Under the pieces are notes generated by a model. The model searched no databases. It was not told the origin of the DNA and saw only the letters and a program-made list of their open reading frames with translations. A stretch of DNA of 64,000 bases from Histidinibacterium aquaticum (GTDB lineage Bacteria > Pseudomonadota > Alphaproteobacteria > Rhodobacterales > Rhodobacteraceae): assembly GCF_008710275.1 (NCBI RefSeq), contig NZ_VYQE01000001.1, positions 62,001-126,000 of the forward strand, in the 5' to 3' direction. This document shows positions 1 to 9,262 of this stretch, piece by piece. Numbering within the stretch: position 1 is the stretch's first letter; each line of letters starts with the position of its first letter. The translations under genes and the position numbers were made by a program.

Positions 1-2032
1 CGCCGTAGCCGCCGCCGTAGAGGCCGGGCGGGGTCAGGACCTCCACATGCGCCTCCGGGAGTTCGTCGATGAACCGCGAGGGCAGCGCGGACTGCCACTG
101 CCCGTAGACCCGCCGGTTCGCGGCAAAGGAGATGGTGCAGAGCATTTCCGCCCGGGTGATCCCGACGTAGGCCAGCCGCCGCTCTTCCTCGAGTCCCTTG
201 AGGCCGCTCTCGTCCATCGACCGCTGCGAGGGAAAGAGCCCGTCCTCCCACCCCGGGAGGAAGACCGCCGGGAACTCCAGGCCCTTCGCCGCGTGCAGCG
301 TCATGATCGAGACCTTCGCGCCTTGCTCCTCGCTGCCATTGTCCATGATGAGCGCCACGTGCTCGAGGAAGCCCTGCAGGTTCTCGAATTCTTCGAGCGC
401 CTTCACGAGCTCCTTGAGGTTCTCAAGCCGCCCGGGCGCCTCCGGCGTCTTGTCGTTCTGCCACATGGCCGTGTAGCCGGACTCGTCGAGGATCATCTCC
501 GCGAGCTCGACGTGGGTATCTGCCTCGGCGGTCACCTGCCCGTGCCAGCGGTCCAGGGACTGGACCAGGATGCCGAGCTCCTTGAGACCCTTCCCCTTCA
601 GAAGCCCGTTCTCCACGCAGAGCCGCGCGCCCTCCACGAGGCTCACGCCATTGTCGCGGGCCGCGCGCTGGATGGTCTGGATCGCCTTGTCGCCGAGGCC
701 CCGCTTGGGCGTGTTCACGATCCGCTCGAACGCGAGATCGTCGTCCGGCGAGACGGCGAGCCGGAAGTAGGCCATGGCGTCGCGAATCTCCATCCGCTCG
801 TAGAAGCGCGGACCGCCGATGACGCGGTACGGCAACCCGATGGTCAGGAACCGGTCCTCGAAGGCGCGCATCTGGTGCGATGCGCGCACGAGGATCGCCA
901 TGTCGTCCAGGCTCATCGGATCGAGGCCGCGGGTGCCACCCTGCATCGCCTCGATCTCCTCGCCGATCCAGCGGGCCTCCTCCTCGCCGTCCCAATGGCC
1001 GATGAGCCGGACCTTCTCGCCGTCCTCGCCCGCCGTGTAGAGCGTCTTGCCCAGCCGTCCCTTGTTGGCGGCGATCACCCCGCTGGCAGCGGCGAGGATA
1101 TGGCCGGTCGAGCGGTAGTTCTGTTCCAGGCGGACGACCACCGCCCCGGGAAAATCCTTCTCGAATCGGAGGATGTTGCCCACCTCGGCGCCGCGCCAGC
1201 CGTAGATCGACTGGTCGTCGTCGCCCACGCAGCAGATGTTCTTGTGCCCAGCCAGAAGCCGCAGCCAGAGGTACTGGGCGACGTTGGTATCCTGGTACTC
1301 GTCGACGAGGATGTACTTGAACCAGCGCTGGTAGCGGGCGAGCACGTCCTCGTATTTCTGAAAGATGGTGACCATGTGCAGCAGCAAGTCGCCGAAATCC
1401 ACGGCGTTCAGCTCTCGCAGGCGGGCCTGGTACTCGGCGTAGAGGCCTTGCGCGCGCCCGTCGAAGGCCGAGGCCTCCGCCGCCGGGACCTTGTCCGGCG
1501 TCCAGGCGCGGTTCTTCCAGTTGTCGATGATCCCCGAGAGCATCCGGGGCGGCCAGCGTTTCTCGTCGATGTTCGCGGCGACGATCAGCTGCTTGAGCAG
1601 ACGCTGCTGATCGTCGGTGTCGAGAATCGTGAAGTTGGACTTCAGCCCGACCAGCTCCGCATGTCGGCGCAGGAGCTTCACGCAGATCGCGTGGAAGGTG
1701 CCGAGCCAGGGCATCCCCTCGACCGTCTGCCCGAGCATGCGTCCGATCCTGGACTTCATCTCGCGCGCGGCCTTGTTGGTGAAGGTCACCGAGAGAATCT
1801 CGTCCGGGCGCGCCTTGCCCTGCGCCAGCAGGTGCACGATCCGCGCGGTCAGGGCCTTGGTCTTGCCGGTCCCCGCGCCCGCCAGCATCAGGACCGGCCC
1901 CTCCAGTGTCTCCGCCGCCTCGCGCTGAGCCGGGTTGAGATCGTCGAGGTAAGGGGTCGGACGTGCGGCCGCGGCCCGCTGGGAAAGCGGAACGGCGCCC
2001 TCGAAGGCGTCTTCTTCGCTGAAACTGCTCAT
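1..2032 (-). CDS. UvrD/PcrA-type superfamily 1A DNA helicase (partial, C-terminus off the left edge)
   Basis: ATP-dependent 3'-5' DNA helicase of the UvrD/PcrA/Rep family, which acts in nucleotide excision and mismatch repair and in clearing replication obstacles. Reading from the ATG at 2032, the Q-motif region YLDDLNPAQRE is followed by Walker A (MLAGAGTGKT). Further in comes the Walker B/motif III stretch VGDDDQSIYGWRGAEV, diagnostic of UvrD-like helicases. About 677 codons are visible; the family is usually 720-800 residues, so only the C-terminal end is missing. It lies 69 bp downstream of the BLUF gene on the same strand. UvrD and PcrA cannot be separated from what is visible, so no symbol is given. 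Confidence 0.93.
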   Translation of the reverse strand, partial: MSSFSEEDAFEGAVPLSQRAAAARPTPYLDDLNPAQREAAETLEGPVLMLAGAGTGKTKALTARIVHLLAQGKARPDEILSVTFTNKAAREMKSRIGRMLGQTVEGMPWLGTFHAICVKLLRRHAELVGLKSNFTILDTDDQQRLLKQLIVAANIDEKRWPPRMLSGIIDNWKNRAWTPDKVPAAEASAFDGRAQGLYAEYQARLRELNAVDFGDLLLHMVTIFQKYEDVLARYQRWFKYILVDEYQDTNVAQYLWLRLLAGHKNICCVGDDDQSIYGWRGAEVGNILRFEKDFPGAVVVRLEQNYRSTGHILAAASGVIAANKGRLGKTLYTAGEDGEKVRLIGHWDGEEEARWIGEEIEAMQGGTRGLDPMSLDDMAILVRASHQMRAFEDRFLTIGLPYRVIGGPRFYERMEIRDAMAYFRLAVSPDDDLAFERIVNTPKRGLGDKAIQTIQRAARDNGVSLVEGARLCVENGLLKGKGLKELGILVQSLDRWHGQVTAEADTHVELAEMILDESGYTAMWQNDKTPEAPGRLENLKELVKALEEFENLQGFLEHVALIMDNGSEEQGAKVSIMTLHAAKGLEFPAVFLPGWEDGLFPSQRSMDESGLKGLEEERRLAYVGITRAEMLCTISFAANRRVYGQWQSALPSRFIDELPEAHVEVLTPPGLYGGGYG

Positions 2033-2101
2033 GCAGGGACAGTACCGGAAAGCCGTCCCCGAGGAAAGCGCCCGTTCCCGGTCTGTTCGCTCAGCTCTCC
2101 G

Positions 2102-2548
2102 TTAGATCGAAGCGCTCTCCACCGTTTCGTCGAAGCCTTCCAGAAAGCCGATCAAATCCCGAATGACCGCGTCCCTGTCCGGCCCACCCGGCCCATCCAG
2201 CCCGACGACCTCGGTGAGTCGCTGCACCTCCCGGGCGAGCGCCGGCGACAGATCCTCCGGCGTGGCGTATCCCATGCCCCAGCCGTCGAAGACGCGTGTG
2301 GCGGCCGGCACGGCGTCGACCATGGCTACCTCCCAATGGCGCCAGTCCGCGAGAATTCGGTTGAACCGGCCGAGGACTGCCGGCTTCGGCCCCTCCAGAA
2401 CCTGGAAGAAACGGCCGGCGTGATAGATCAGCAGCCCCCCGACGCCGAGCGGAGTGTTGTTGCGACGCGAGCTGCTCAGGATGTCGTCCAGGTGATCGAT
2501 CCCGAACCTCGGATGCGCGAGGCTCACGTAAATGAGACGGTAGATCAT
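2102..2548 (-). CDS. BLUF-domain blue-light sensor protein
   Basis: A 148-residue protein consisting of one FAD-binding BLUF domain plus a C-terminal extension of about 50 residues. The photocycle residues are all present: Tyr7 (IYVS), Asn31 (RRNNTPLG) and Gln49 (FFQVLEG), together with the semi-conserved Trp90/Met92 pair (FDGWGMGY). BLUF proteins of this size act by light-driven protein-protein interaction; the partner is not evident here. The start at 2548 puts Tyr7 at the family's usual position. It is divergent from pyc and upstream of the helicase gene. Co-transcription with the helicase is possible but unproven. Confidence 0.93.
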   Translation of the reverse strand: MIYRLIYVSLAHPRFGIDHLDDILSSSRRNNTPLGVGGLLIYHAGRFFQVLEGPKPAVLGRFNRILADWRHWEVAMVDAVPAATRVFDGWGMGYATPEDLSPALAREVQRLTEVVGLDGPGGPDRDAVIRDLIGFLEGFDETVESASI

Positions 2549-2677
2549 GACCGGTACTTCGTTCTGACAAACCACGGCGCGAGTATTGCATCTCCGGTCT
2601 AATCGTCCGGTTAATTCCGCGGTGTGTCCTTTCACATCGCGCCCTGCTCCGACGCCGAGGTGAGACCGAGATCCCAC

Positions 2678-2691
2678 AGCACTGCAGTGCT
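2678..2691. promoter_or_regulatory. 14-bp perfect palindrome between the BLUF gene and pyc (candidate operator)
   Basis: AGCACTGCAGTGCT reads identically on both strands and lies 124 bp upstream of the pyc start, in the 267-bp divergent region shared with the BLUF gene. Its size and position suit a dimeric regulator site. No regulator can be named from sequence alone, and a chance palindrome in GC-rich DNA cannot be excluded. Confidence 0.3.
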
Positions 2692-2815
2692 TCCCGGAGA
2701 GGCAGATGCCCGAAAACTGGCCGGTCCCAGCCCTGTCAGGCACCGGCGAACCGTTTACCTCCGCCGCGACGGGCCCTAAGACTTTCTGCACATGCGAAGA
2801 CAAGGAGGCCGCCGG

Positions 2816-5800
2816 ATGCCCGACTTCAAGAAGATCCTCGTCGCGAACCGCGGAGAGATCGCGATCCGCGTCATGCGGGCGGCCAACGAGATGGGCAAGC
2901 GGACGGTCGCGGTCTACGCGGAGGAGGACAAGCTCAGCCTTCACCGGTTCAAGTCCGACGAGGCCTACCGGATCGGCGAGGGCCTCGGCCCCGTGCAGGC
3001 CTACCTTTCCATCGAGGAGATCATTCGCGTCGCCAAGGAATGCGGCGCCGACGCGATCCACCCCGGCTACGGCCTGCTGAGCGAGAACCCCGCCTTCGTC
3101 GATGCCTGCGTCGAGGCCGGCATCACCTTCATCGGCCCGCGGGCCGAGACCATGCGCCAGCTCGGCGACAAGGCGAGCGCTCGCCGCGTGGCGATCGAGG
3201 CCGGCGTCCCGGTCATTCCCGCGACCGAGGTTCTCGGCGACGACATGAAGGCCATCCGCAAGGAGGCCGAGGAAATCGGCTACCCTCTGATGCTCAAGGC
3301 CTCCTGGGGCGGCGGCGGACGCGGCATGCGGCCGATCAACTCCGAGAAGGAGCTCGAGGAGAAGGTCCGGGAGGGCCGGCGCGAGGCGGAAGCCGCCTTT
3401 GGCAACGGCGAGGGCTATCTCGAGAAGATGATCACCCGCGCCCGGCACGTCGAGGTCCAGATCCTCGGCGACAAGGAGGGCAATATCTACCACCTCTGGG
3501 AGCGCGACTGTTCGGTCCAGCGCCGAAACCAGAAGGTCGTGGAGAGGGCCCCTGCCCCCTACCTCTCGAGCGCCCAGCGCGAGCAGCTCTGCAACCTTGG
3601 CCGCAAGATCTGCGCGCACGTGAACTACGAGTGCGCCGGCACGGTCGAGTTCCTGATGGATATGGACACCGGCGAGTTCTACTTCATCGAGGTGAACCCC
3701 CGTGTGCAGGTCGAACACACCGTCACCGAAGAGGTGACAGGCATCGACATCGTCCGGGCGCAGATCCTCATCGCCGAGGGCAAGAGCCTGGTCGAGGCCA
3801 CCGGCTGCGCCTCGCAGTATGACGTGAGCCTAGAGGGCCACGCGCTGCAATGCCGCGTGACGACCGAAGACCCGATGAACAACTTCATCCCCGACTACGG
3901 GCGAATTCAGACCTATCGCTCGGCGACGGGCATGGGGATTCGCCTCGACGGGGGCACGGCCTATTCCGGCGCCGTCATCACCCGCTACTACGACTCGCTG
4001 CTGACCAAGGTCACCGCCTGGGCGCCGACGCCAGAGGCCGCGATCCGCCGGATGGACCGCGCCCTGCGCGAGTTCCGGATCCGCGGGATCAGCACGAACA
4101 TCGACTTCGTCGTGAACCTGCTGCAGCACCCGACCTTCCTGAACAACGAATACACCACCAAGTTCATCGACACGACGCCCGAGCTCTTCGACTTCAAGGG
4201 CCGCAAGGACCGGGCCACCAAGATCCTCACCTACATCGCCGACATCACGGTGAACGGGCATCCAGAAACGGAAGGCCGCGTAAGACCGCCCGCGGACATC
4301 AAGGAACCCGTCGCCCCGCGCCCCGACGGCAAGGAGCCGCCCGCCGGTACCCGGCAGATCCTCGAGCGAGAGGGTCCGAAGGGCGTCGCCGACTGGATGC
4401 TCGACCAGAAGAAGCTGCTGATCACGGACACGACCATGCGCGACGGTCACCAGTCCTTGCTGGCGACGCGGATGCGTTCGATCGACATGGTGCGGGTCGC
4501 CCCGGCCTACGCGAGCTCCATGTCCGACCTCTTTTCGGTCGAATGCTGGGGCGGCGCGACTTTCGACGTGGCCTACCGCTTCCTGCAGGAATGCCCCTGG
4601 CAGCGCCTGCGCGACATCCGCGCAAAGATGCCCAATATCCTGACGCAGATGCTGCTCCGCGCCTCGAACGGCGTGGGCTACACGAACTACCCCGACAACG
4701 TCGTGGAGTACTTCGTCAAGCAGGCGGCCGAGTCGGGCGTCGACGTCTTCCGCGTCTTCGACAGCCTGAACTGGGTCGAGAACATGCGCGTCGCGATGGA
4801 CGCCGTGATCGAGAGCGGCAAGATCTGCGAAGGCACGATCTGCTACACCGGCGACCTCTTCGACCCGGACCGGTCCAAGTACCACCTGCAGTACTACGTC
4901 GACATGGCCCGCCAGCTCGAGGCTGCGGGGGCCCATGTCCTCGGCCTCAAGGACATGGCCGGGCTGCTCAAGCCTGCGCAGGCGACCGCCCTCGTCTCGG
5001 CGCTGAAGCAGGAGGTGAGCCTGCCGATCCACTTCCACACCCACGACACCTCGGGCGCCGCGATCTCGACGATCATGGCCGCACAGGCCGCGGGCGTGGA
5101 TTGCGTGGACGCCGCGATGGACGCCCTTTCCGGCAACACCAGCCAGCCGACGCTGGGCTCCATCGTCGAGGCGCTGCGCTTCCAGGAGCGGGACACGGGG
5201 CTCGACATCGCCGCGATCCGCGAGATCAGCAACTACTGGGAGCAGGTCCGCGGCCATTATACCGCCTTCGAGAGCGGCCTGCAGGCACCCGCCTCCGAGG
5301 TCTACCTGCACGAGATGCCGGGCGGCCAGTTCACCAACCTTAAGGCCCAGGCCCGCAGCATGGGACTCGAGGAGAAGTGGCACGAGGTGGCCAAGACCTA
5401 TGCCGACGTGAACATGATGTTCGGCGATATCGTGAAGGTGACGCCCTCTTCCAAGGTGGTCGGCGACATGGCCCTGATGATGGTCAGCCAGGGCCTGACC
5501 CGCGCCGACGTGGAGGATCCGAACCGCGACATCTCGTTCCCGGACTCGGTCATCGACATGATGAAGGGCAACTTGGGCCATCCGCCCGGCGGCTGGCCGG
5601 AGGGCATCCAGAAGAAGATCCTGAAGGGCGAGAAGCCGCTGAAGGACCGGCCCGGCAAGCACCTCAAGCCCGAGGACATCGAGGGCGCCCGGGCCAGGGC
5701 GGCGGAGGAGACCGGCGTCGAGATCGACGACGAGGATCTCGGCGGCTACCTCATGTATCCCAAGGTCTTCACCGACTACGCCAAGCGCCACGAGACCTAC

Positions 5801-6256
5801 GGGCCGGTTCGCACCCTGCCCACCTCGACCTTCTTCTACGGCATGGAGCCGGGCGACGAGATCTCGGCCGAGATCGATCCCGGCAAGACGCTGGAAATCC
5901 GCCTGTCGGCCCTCGGCGAAACCAACGAGGAGGGCGAGGTCCGCGTCTTCTTCGAGCTCAACGGCCAGCCCCGGACAATCCGCGTGCCGAACCGCAAGGT
6001 CGCCGGGACGAGCGCCCAGCGCCCGAAGGCCGATCAGGGCAACCCCGCGCACCTGGGCGCCCCGATGCCGGGGGTCGTGGCCTCCGTCGCCGTGTCTGCG
6101 GGCAGCGAGGTCAAGGAGGGCGACCTGCTCCTGACGATCGAGGCCATGAAGATGGAGACGGGCCTCCATGCGGAACGGAGCGGCAAGGTCGCCGCGGTCC
6201 ACGTGTCCGCCGGCGCCCAGATCGACGCGAAGGATCTGCTGGTCGAGTTCGAGTAA
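2816..6256 (+). CDS. pyc: pyruvate carboxylase
   Basis: Biotin-dependent anaplerotic enzyme that makes oxaloacetate from pyruvate, bicarbonate and ATP. The 1146 residues match the single-chain alpha4 family. The N-terminal biotin carboxylase domain (about 1-450) opens with KILVANRGEIAIRVMRAANE. The carboxyltransferase/HMGL-like domain (about 530-800) carries DTTMRDGHQSLLATRMR and FHTHDTSG. After the PYC/OADA domain comes the C-terminal biotinyl domain with the EAMKMET lysine. ATG 2816 is preferred over ATG 2792 because AAGGAGG at 2802-2808 sits 7 nt before it. The gene is convergent with the YrbL-like gene, 12 bp from its stop. Confidence 0.98.
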   Translation: MPDFKKILVANRGEIAIRVMRAANEMGKRTVAVYAEEDKLSLHRFKSDEAYRIGEGLGPVQAYLSIEEIIRVAKECGADAIHPGYGLLSENPAFVDACVEAGITFIGPRAETMRQLGDKASARRVAIEAGVPVIPATEVLGDDMKAIRKEAEEIGYPLMLKASWGGGGRGMRPINSEKELEEKVREGRREAEAAFGNGEGYLEKMITRARHVEVQILGDKEGNIYHLWERDCSVQRRNQKVVERAPAPYLSSAQREQLCNLGRKICAHVNYECAGTVEFLMDMDTGEFYFIEVNPRVQVEHTVTEEVTGIDIVRAQILIAEGKSLVEATGCASQYDVSLEGHALQCRVTTEDPMNNFIPDYGRIQTYRSATGMGIRLDGGTAYSGAVITRYYDSLLTKVTAWAPTPEAAIRRMDRALREFRIRGISTNIDFVVNLLQHPTFLNNEYTTKFIDTTPELFDFKGRKDRATKILTYIADITVNGHPETEGRVRPPADIKEPVAPRPDGKEPPAGTRQILEREGPKGVADWMLDQKKLLITDTTMRDGHQSLLATRMRSIDMVRVAPAYASSMSDLFSVECWGGATFDVAYRFLQECPWQRLRDIRAKMPNILTQMLLRASNGVGYTNYPDNVVEYFVKQAAESGVDVFRVFDSLNWVENMRVAMDAVIESGKICEGTICYTGDLFDPDRSKYHLQYYVDMARQLEAAGAHVLGLKDMAGLLKPAQATALVSALKQEVSLPIHFHTHDTSGAAISTIMAAQAAGVDCVDAAMDALSGNTSQPTLGSIVEALRFQERDTGLDIAAIREISNYWEQVRGHYTAFESGLQAPASEVYLHEMPGGQFTNLKAQARSMGLEEKWHEVAKTYADVNMMFGDIVKVTPSSKVVGDMALMMVSQGLTRADVEDPNRDISFPDSVIDMMKGNLGHPPGGWPEGIQKKILKGEKPLKDRPGKHLKPEDIEGARARAAEETGVEIDDEDLGGYLMYPKVFTDYAKRHETYGPVRTLPTSTFFYGMEPGDEISAEIDPGKTLEIRLSALGETNEEGEVRVFFELNGQPRTIRVPNRKVAGTSAQRPKADQGNPAHLGAPMPGVVASVAVSAGSEVKEGDLLLTIEAMKMETGLHAERSGKVAAVHVSAGAQIDAKDLLVEFE

Positions 6257-6268
6257 AGGCCTGCGGCG

Positions 6269-6901
6269 TCACATCGACAGGCGCCGCTGCCCCCCGTCCC
6301 ACTTGAGCCCGGACCGCGGGACGAGCTTCTCGCGGATCGCATGATCGAGCTGCCGGTCGCTGGCCAGCTTCAGCCAGGCGTGGATCGGCACGAGCGTCCA
6401 GAGCCCGAACCCGTCGACCAGCACGAAGGTGTCTTCCCGCTCGTCCCAGACCACGTTCTCCGGGTGCAGGTCCCGGACGACGACCCGCAACTCGTAGAGC
6501 CGGGAAATGAAGTCGTTGAGCTTGTCGAGGGCCGCCGCGTCGAACCGGCCGTCGCGCATCAGGGCCCCGAGCGTGGGCGCGAGACCGTCCGGTCCGTCGA
6601 TCCGCTCGCAGAGCTGACCCACCCCGGAACTGGTCATCACGAGCCCGAGCGCCTCGACGAGAGGCAGCCGCCCGGCCTGCCCGCTCGCGCGGCGCCCGGT
6701 CCGGTAGACCATGTCGATCTCCTGCAGGAAGACGTCCGAAAAGTCTGGCTTGCGCAGCCGGTCGTAGCGGGACCGCGCCGCCTCGTGCTGGCGGCGCGCG
6801 AGATTGATCACCTTGATGAGCAGGCCGGAGTCCTGCGGGTGGGCGTAAATGTCCCGTACGGCTCCCCGCGCGACGGGTTCCAGTCCGGTTAGATCGATCA
6901 T
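6269..6901 (-). CDS. YrbL-like protein (PhoP regulatory network protein family)
   Basis: A 210-residue soluble protein resembling the YrbL family, a small kinase-like fold whose biochemical role is unsettled. Visible kinase-like landmarks are LLIKVIN near residue 30, VVRDLHPENVVWD (catalytic-loop-like, about 145-157) and FVLVDGFG (DFG-like). I chose ATG 6901 over an upstream in-frame ATG at 6934 because GAGGGAG lies just before it and the extra residues look non-coding. It is convergent with pyc and divergent from the terC-family gene. The family call is fairly firm; the function is not. Confidence 0.75.
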   Translation of the reverse strand: MIDLTGLEPVARGAVRDIYAHPQDSGLLIKVINLARRQHEAARSRYDRLRKPDFSDVFLQEIDMVYRTGRRASGQAGRLPLVEALGLVMTSSGVGQLCERIDGPDGLAPTLGALMRDGRFDAAALDKLNDFISRLYELRVVVRDLHPENVVWDEREDTFVLVDGFGLWTLVPIHAWLKLASDRQLDHAIREKLVPRSGLKWDGGQRRLSM

Positions 6902-7079
6902 CGTGACACGGCTCCCTCGGCACCAAGGCCACAATGTAACAGGTCGATGACGGAACGGGTCCCCCCAGCGGGACCGCAGACGGATTTATTTCGCCCGTCT
7001 CGGTACCGGGTCGGGTTCGGCCGCGTTTGGAGGCTCAGGTGATCGCCCTTCCGATCACGCCTACGAAAACAGGCGCACC

Positions 7080-7820
7080 ATGACCGAACTCCTGTCCGAC
7101 CCCGCCGTCTGGGCCTCCTTCGCGACGCTCACGATCCTCGAGATCGTTCTCGGCGTGGACAACGTCATCTTCATCTCCATCGCCTCGTCCCGCCTGCCGG
7201 AGGCCCAGCGCCCCCGGGCGCGCATCATCGGCCTCGCGGGCGCGCTGGTGCTGCGCGTCCTCCTGCTCTTTTCCATCGCCTGGATCGTCGGGCTGAGCGC
7301 GCCCTTCGCGACGCTCTTCGGCTTCGAGGTCTCCTGGCGCGACCTCATCCTGCTCGCCGGGGGGCTGTTCCTCATCTACAAGGCCTCGACCGAGATCTTC
7401 GAGGAGGTCGAAGGCGACGCGCACGAGACCACGCCGCAGGCCGTGGCCAAGGCGACCTTCACCAGCATCATCCTGCAGATCATGCTGCTCGATCTCGTGT
7501 TTTCCATCGACAGCGTCATTACCGCGGTCGGCATCGCCGACCACATCGAGGTCATGGTGGCCGCGGTCGTCGTCGCGATCGGCGTGATGATGATCGCGGC
7601 CAATCCCATCGCGACGTTCGTGGAGGCGCATCCCTCCACGAAGATGCTCGCGCTGGCCTTTCTCGTCATGGTGGGCATGGCCCTCGTTGCCGACGGCTTC
7701 CACGTCCACGTCGAGCGCGGCTTCATCTACGCGGCGATGGTCTTCGCCGGCGCGGTGGAGGTCCTGAACCTCTGGCGGCAGAAACGGAGGGCCCGTCACG
7801 CCGAAGTCCTGCCGGAGTGA
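7080..7820 (+). CDS. TerC family integral membrane protein
   Basis: A 246-residue polytopic membrane protein of the TerC/YoaE family, associated with export or metalation functions involving manganese and other metals. The N-terminus carries the family signature LEIVLGVDNVIFISI and the second half-repeat carries LLDLVFSIDSVITAVGI; both contain the conserved Asp residues of the intramembrane metal site. About seven hydrophobic segments are visible, and the C-terminus is basic. It is a monocistronic unit between the YrbL-like gene and tRNA-Gly. I looked for a yybP-ykoY manganese riboswitch in the 178-bp leader and did not recognise one. Confidence 0.9.
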   Translation: MTELLSDPAVWASFATLTILEIVLGVDNVIFISIASSRLPEAQRPRARIIGLAGALVLRVLLLFSIAWIVGLSAPFATLFGFEVSWRDLILLAGGLFLIYKASTEIFEEVEGDAHETTPQAVAKATFTSIILQIMLLDLVFSIDSVITAVGIADHIEVMVAAVVVAIGVMMIAANPIATFVEAHPSTKMLALAFLVMVGMALVADGFHVHVERGFIYAAMVFAGAVEVLNLWRQKRRARHAEVLPE

Positions 7821-7861
7821 TGGAGGCGGGATCCGACGCCACGGAAAGCCGAAATTTCCTC

Positions 7862-7890
7862 TTGCAGCCCCCCGCCGTCCTTTGTATCTC
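7862..7890 (+). promoter_or_regulatory. putative sigma-70 promoter of tRNA-Gly
   Basis: TTGCAG at 7862-7867 and TATCTC at 7885-7890 are separated by 17 nt and end 18 bp before the mature tRNA 5' end. Spacing and position fit a housekeeping promoter; the -10 element is a weak match. Confidence 0.4.
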
Positions 7891-7908
7891 CCGCCTCACC
7901 GAACGGAC

Positions 7909-7983
7909 GCGGGTGTAGCTCAGGGGTAGAGCATTACCTTGCCAAGGTAAGGGTCGTGAGTTCGAATCTCATCACCCGCTCCA
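7909..7983 (+). tRNA. tRNA-Gly (anticodon GCC), CCA encoded
   Basis: A complete cloverleaf. The 7-bp acceptor stem GCGGGTG/CACCCGC is followed by discriminator T and a genomically encoded CCA at 7981-7983. The anticodon stem TTACC/GGTAA encloses the loop TTGCCAA, giving anticodon GCC. The T arm GTGAG-TTCGAAT-CTCAT is regular. dusA, a tRNA-modifying enzyme gene, is convergent 64 bp away. Confidence 0.98.
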
Positions 7984-8047
7984 GTTCGGCCTTTCCCAGA
8001 CATTCTTGACGGGTGCGAGCTTCCAGGCTGCCGCGACCTGCCTGTCG

Positions 8048-9055
8048 TCAGGCCGCCGCGCTCTGGCCTTCGGTCACGAGCGCCAGCGCCTCCTCGACGA
8101 CCTCCGGCCCGGCTGCCTTGGCCACGGCATTCTCGCTCAGGTGGCGACGCCAGGCCCGGGCACCGGGGAGGCCGGCAAAGAGGCCCAGCATGTGGCGGGT
8201 GATCTGGTGGAGCCGGGCGCCCTTTTCCAGCTCGCTCTCGATGTAGGGCAGCATCGCACCCACGACCTCCGCCCTGTCCCGAACCGGCCCCTCGCCGAAG
8301 ATCCGCTGGTCCGCGAGCCTCAGGATGTTTCCCGGATCGTGGTAGGCGGCCCGGCCGATCATCACGCCGTCGAAGCCCTCGGCGAGGAACGCCTCCGCGG
8401 CATCGAGCGAGGTGATTCCACCGTTGATCGACAGCGACAGCTCCGGGAAGGCCTCGCGCATCTCGCTCACCAGACCGTAGTCCAGCGGCGGCACATCACG
8501 GTTTTCCTTGGGTGAAAGCCCCTGCAGCCAGGCCTTGCGCGCGTGGACGGTCACCCGCCGGACGCCGGCCTCACGAACGCGGTCCAGAAACCTCGGGAGG
8601 GCGTCGCGCGGCTCCTGATCGTCCACGCCGATCCGGCACTTCACCGTCACCTCGCGCGGCTGGGCGGCGATCATGGCCGCGCAGCACTCTGCCACCCGTT
8701 CGGGGCTCTTCATGAGGACCGCGCCGAAGGTGCCCGACTGCACCCGGTCGCTGGGGCAGCCGCAGTTGAGGTCGATCTCGTCGTAGCCCGCCTCGGCCCC
8801 CAGCCGCGCGGCCTCCGCCAGTTCCTGAGGATCGGAGCCGCCGAGTTGCAGAGAGACCGGATGCTCTTCCGGCGAATGCTCGAGCAGGTGCAGCGCCCCG
8901 CCGCGGACGAGCGCGGGCGCGGTCACCATCTCGGTGTAAAGCAGCGCGTCGCGGCTCAGCTGCCGGTGAAAGTACCGGCAGTGGCGGTCGGTCCAGTCCA
9001 TCATGGGTGCCACGCTCAGCCGCTGGGCCGGGTAGTCTTGACGGGTCTCGGACAT
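8048..9055 (-). CDS. dusA: tRNA-dihydrouridine(20/20a) synthase DusA
   Basis: FMN-dependent reductase that converts U20/U20a of the tRNA D-loop to dihydrouridine. The 335 residues fit the DusA subfamily. The N-terminal signature SVAPMMDWTDRHCRYFHR is DusA-specific, followed by the active-site region DEIDLNCGCPSDRVQSG with its catalytic cysteine. Later come the TVKCRIGVD strand and the FMN phosphate-binding GVMIGRAAYHDPG. ATG 9055 starts about eight residues before the first conserved strand, as is usual. Longer readings up to 9181 add Arg/Pro-rich residues without homology and overlap the intergenic region. Confidence 0.96.
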   Translation of the reverse strand: MSETRQDYPAQRLSVAPMMDWTDRHCRYFHRQLSRDALLYTEMVTAPALVRGGALHLLEHSPEEHPVSLQLGGSDPQELAEAARLGAEAGYDEIDLNCGCPSDRVQSGTFGAVLMKSPERVAECCAAMIAAQPREVTVKCRIGVDDQEPRDALPRFLDRVREAGVRRVTVHARKAWLQGLSPKENRDVPPLDYGLVSEMREAFPELSLSINGGITSLDAAEAFLAEGFDGVMIGRAAYHDPGNILRLADQRIFGEGPVRDRAEVVGAMLPYIESELEKGARLHQITRHMLGLFAGLPGARAWRRHLSENAVAKAAGPEVVEEALALVTEGQSAAA

Positions 9056-9184
9056 GTTCGGCACTTCGCGTCTTCTCGGTCGGTGGGCTGGGGTCGCGAC
9101 ACACCAGATAGCGACTTCGCGCCGGAGTTTCAGCCCCAAAGGGAGTCGGAAGACCCGCGGCGGCGGTCCGGCACAGAGCACATT

Positions 9185-9203
9185 TCCGACCTTATTGGTC
9201 GGA
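9185..9203. promoter_or_regulatory. inverted repeat upstream of the iron-type ABC transporter (candidate operator)
   Basis: TCCGACC-TTATT-GGTCGGA has 7-bp perfect arms with a 5-nt AT-rich centre, 59 bp before the start of the ATP-binding protein gene and in the divergent region with dusA. This is a typical layout for a dimeric repressor site controlling an iron-uptake operon. The sequence does not clearly match a Fur, Irr or RirA consensus that I can recall, so the regulator is left open. Confidence 0.35.
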
Positions 9204-9262
9204 TACCCTTGCAGATCCCGACAAATCGACTAGGGAATAAGGGAGTCAGCGATGAGTTCACC

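Noticed and set aside
47-2602. Very long plus-strand open reading frame (851 codons)
   Set aside because: It is antisense to the UvrD/PcrA-type helicase and the BLUF gene, has no homology-like motifs and is rich in Arg, Leu, Val, Glu and His, as expected from the complement of a high-GC gene.
3830-6202. 790-codon minus-strand reading frame inside pyc
   Set aside because: The sense strand encodes an intact pyruvate carboxylase with all motifs; the antisense frame is a codon-bias artefact.
6902-7079. Possible manganese (yybP-ykoY) riboswitch upstream of the TerC-family gene
   Set aside because: I could not match the conserved internal loops of that riboswitch class in this leader.
9252-9262. 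ATG at 9252 with a good Shine-Dalgarno as the start of the ABC ATPase gene
   Set aside because: It is out of frame with the ATPase and soon loses any sensible reading; ATG 9263 fits the family N-terminus.
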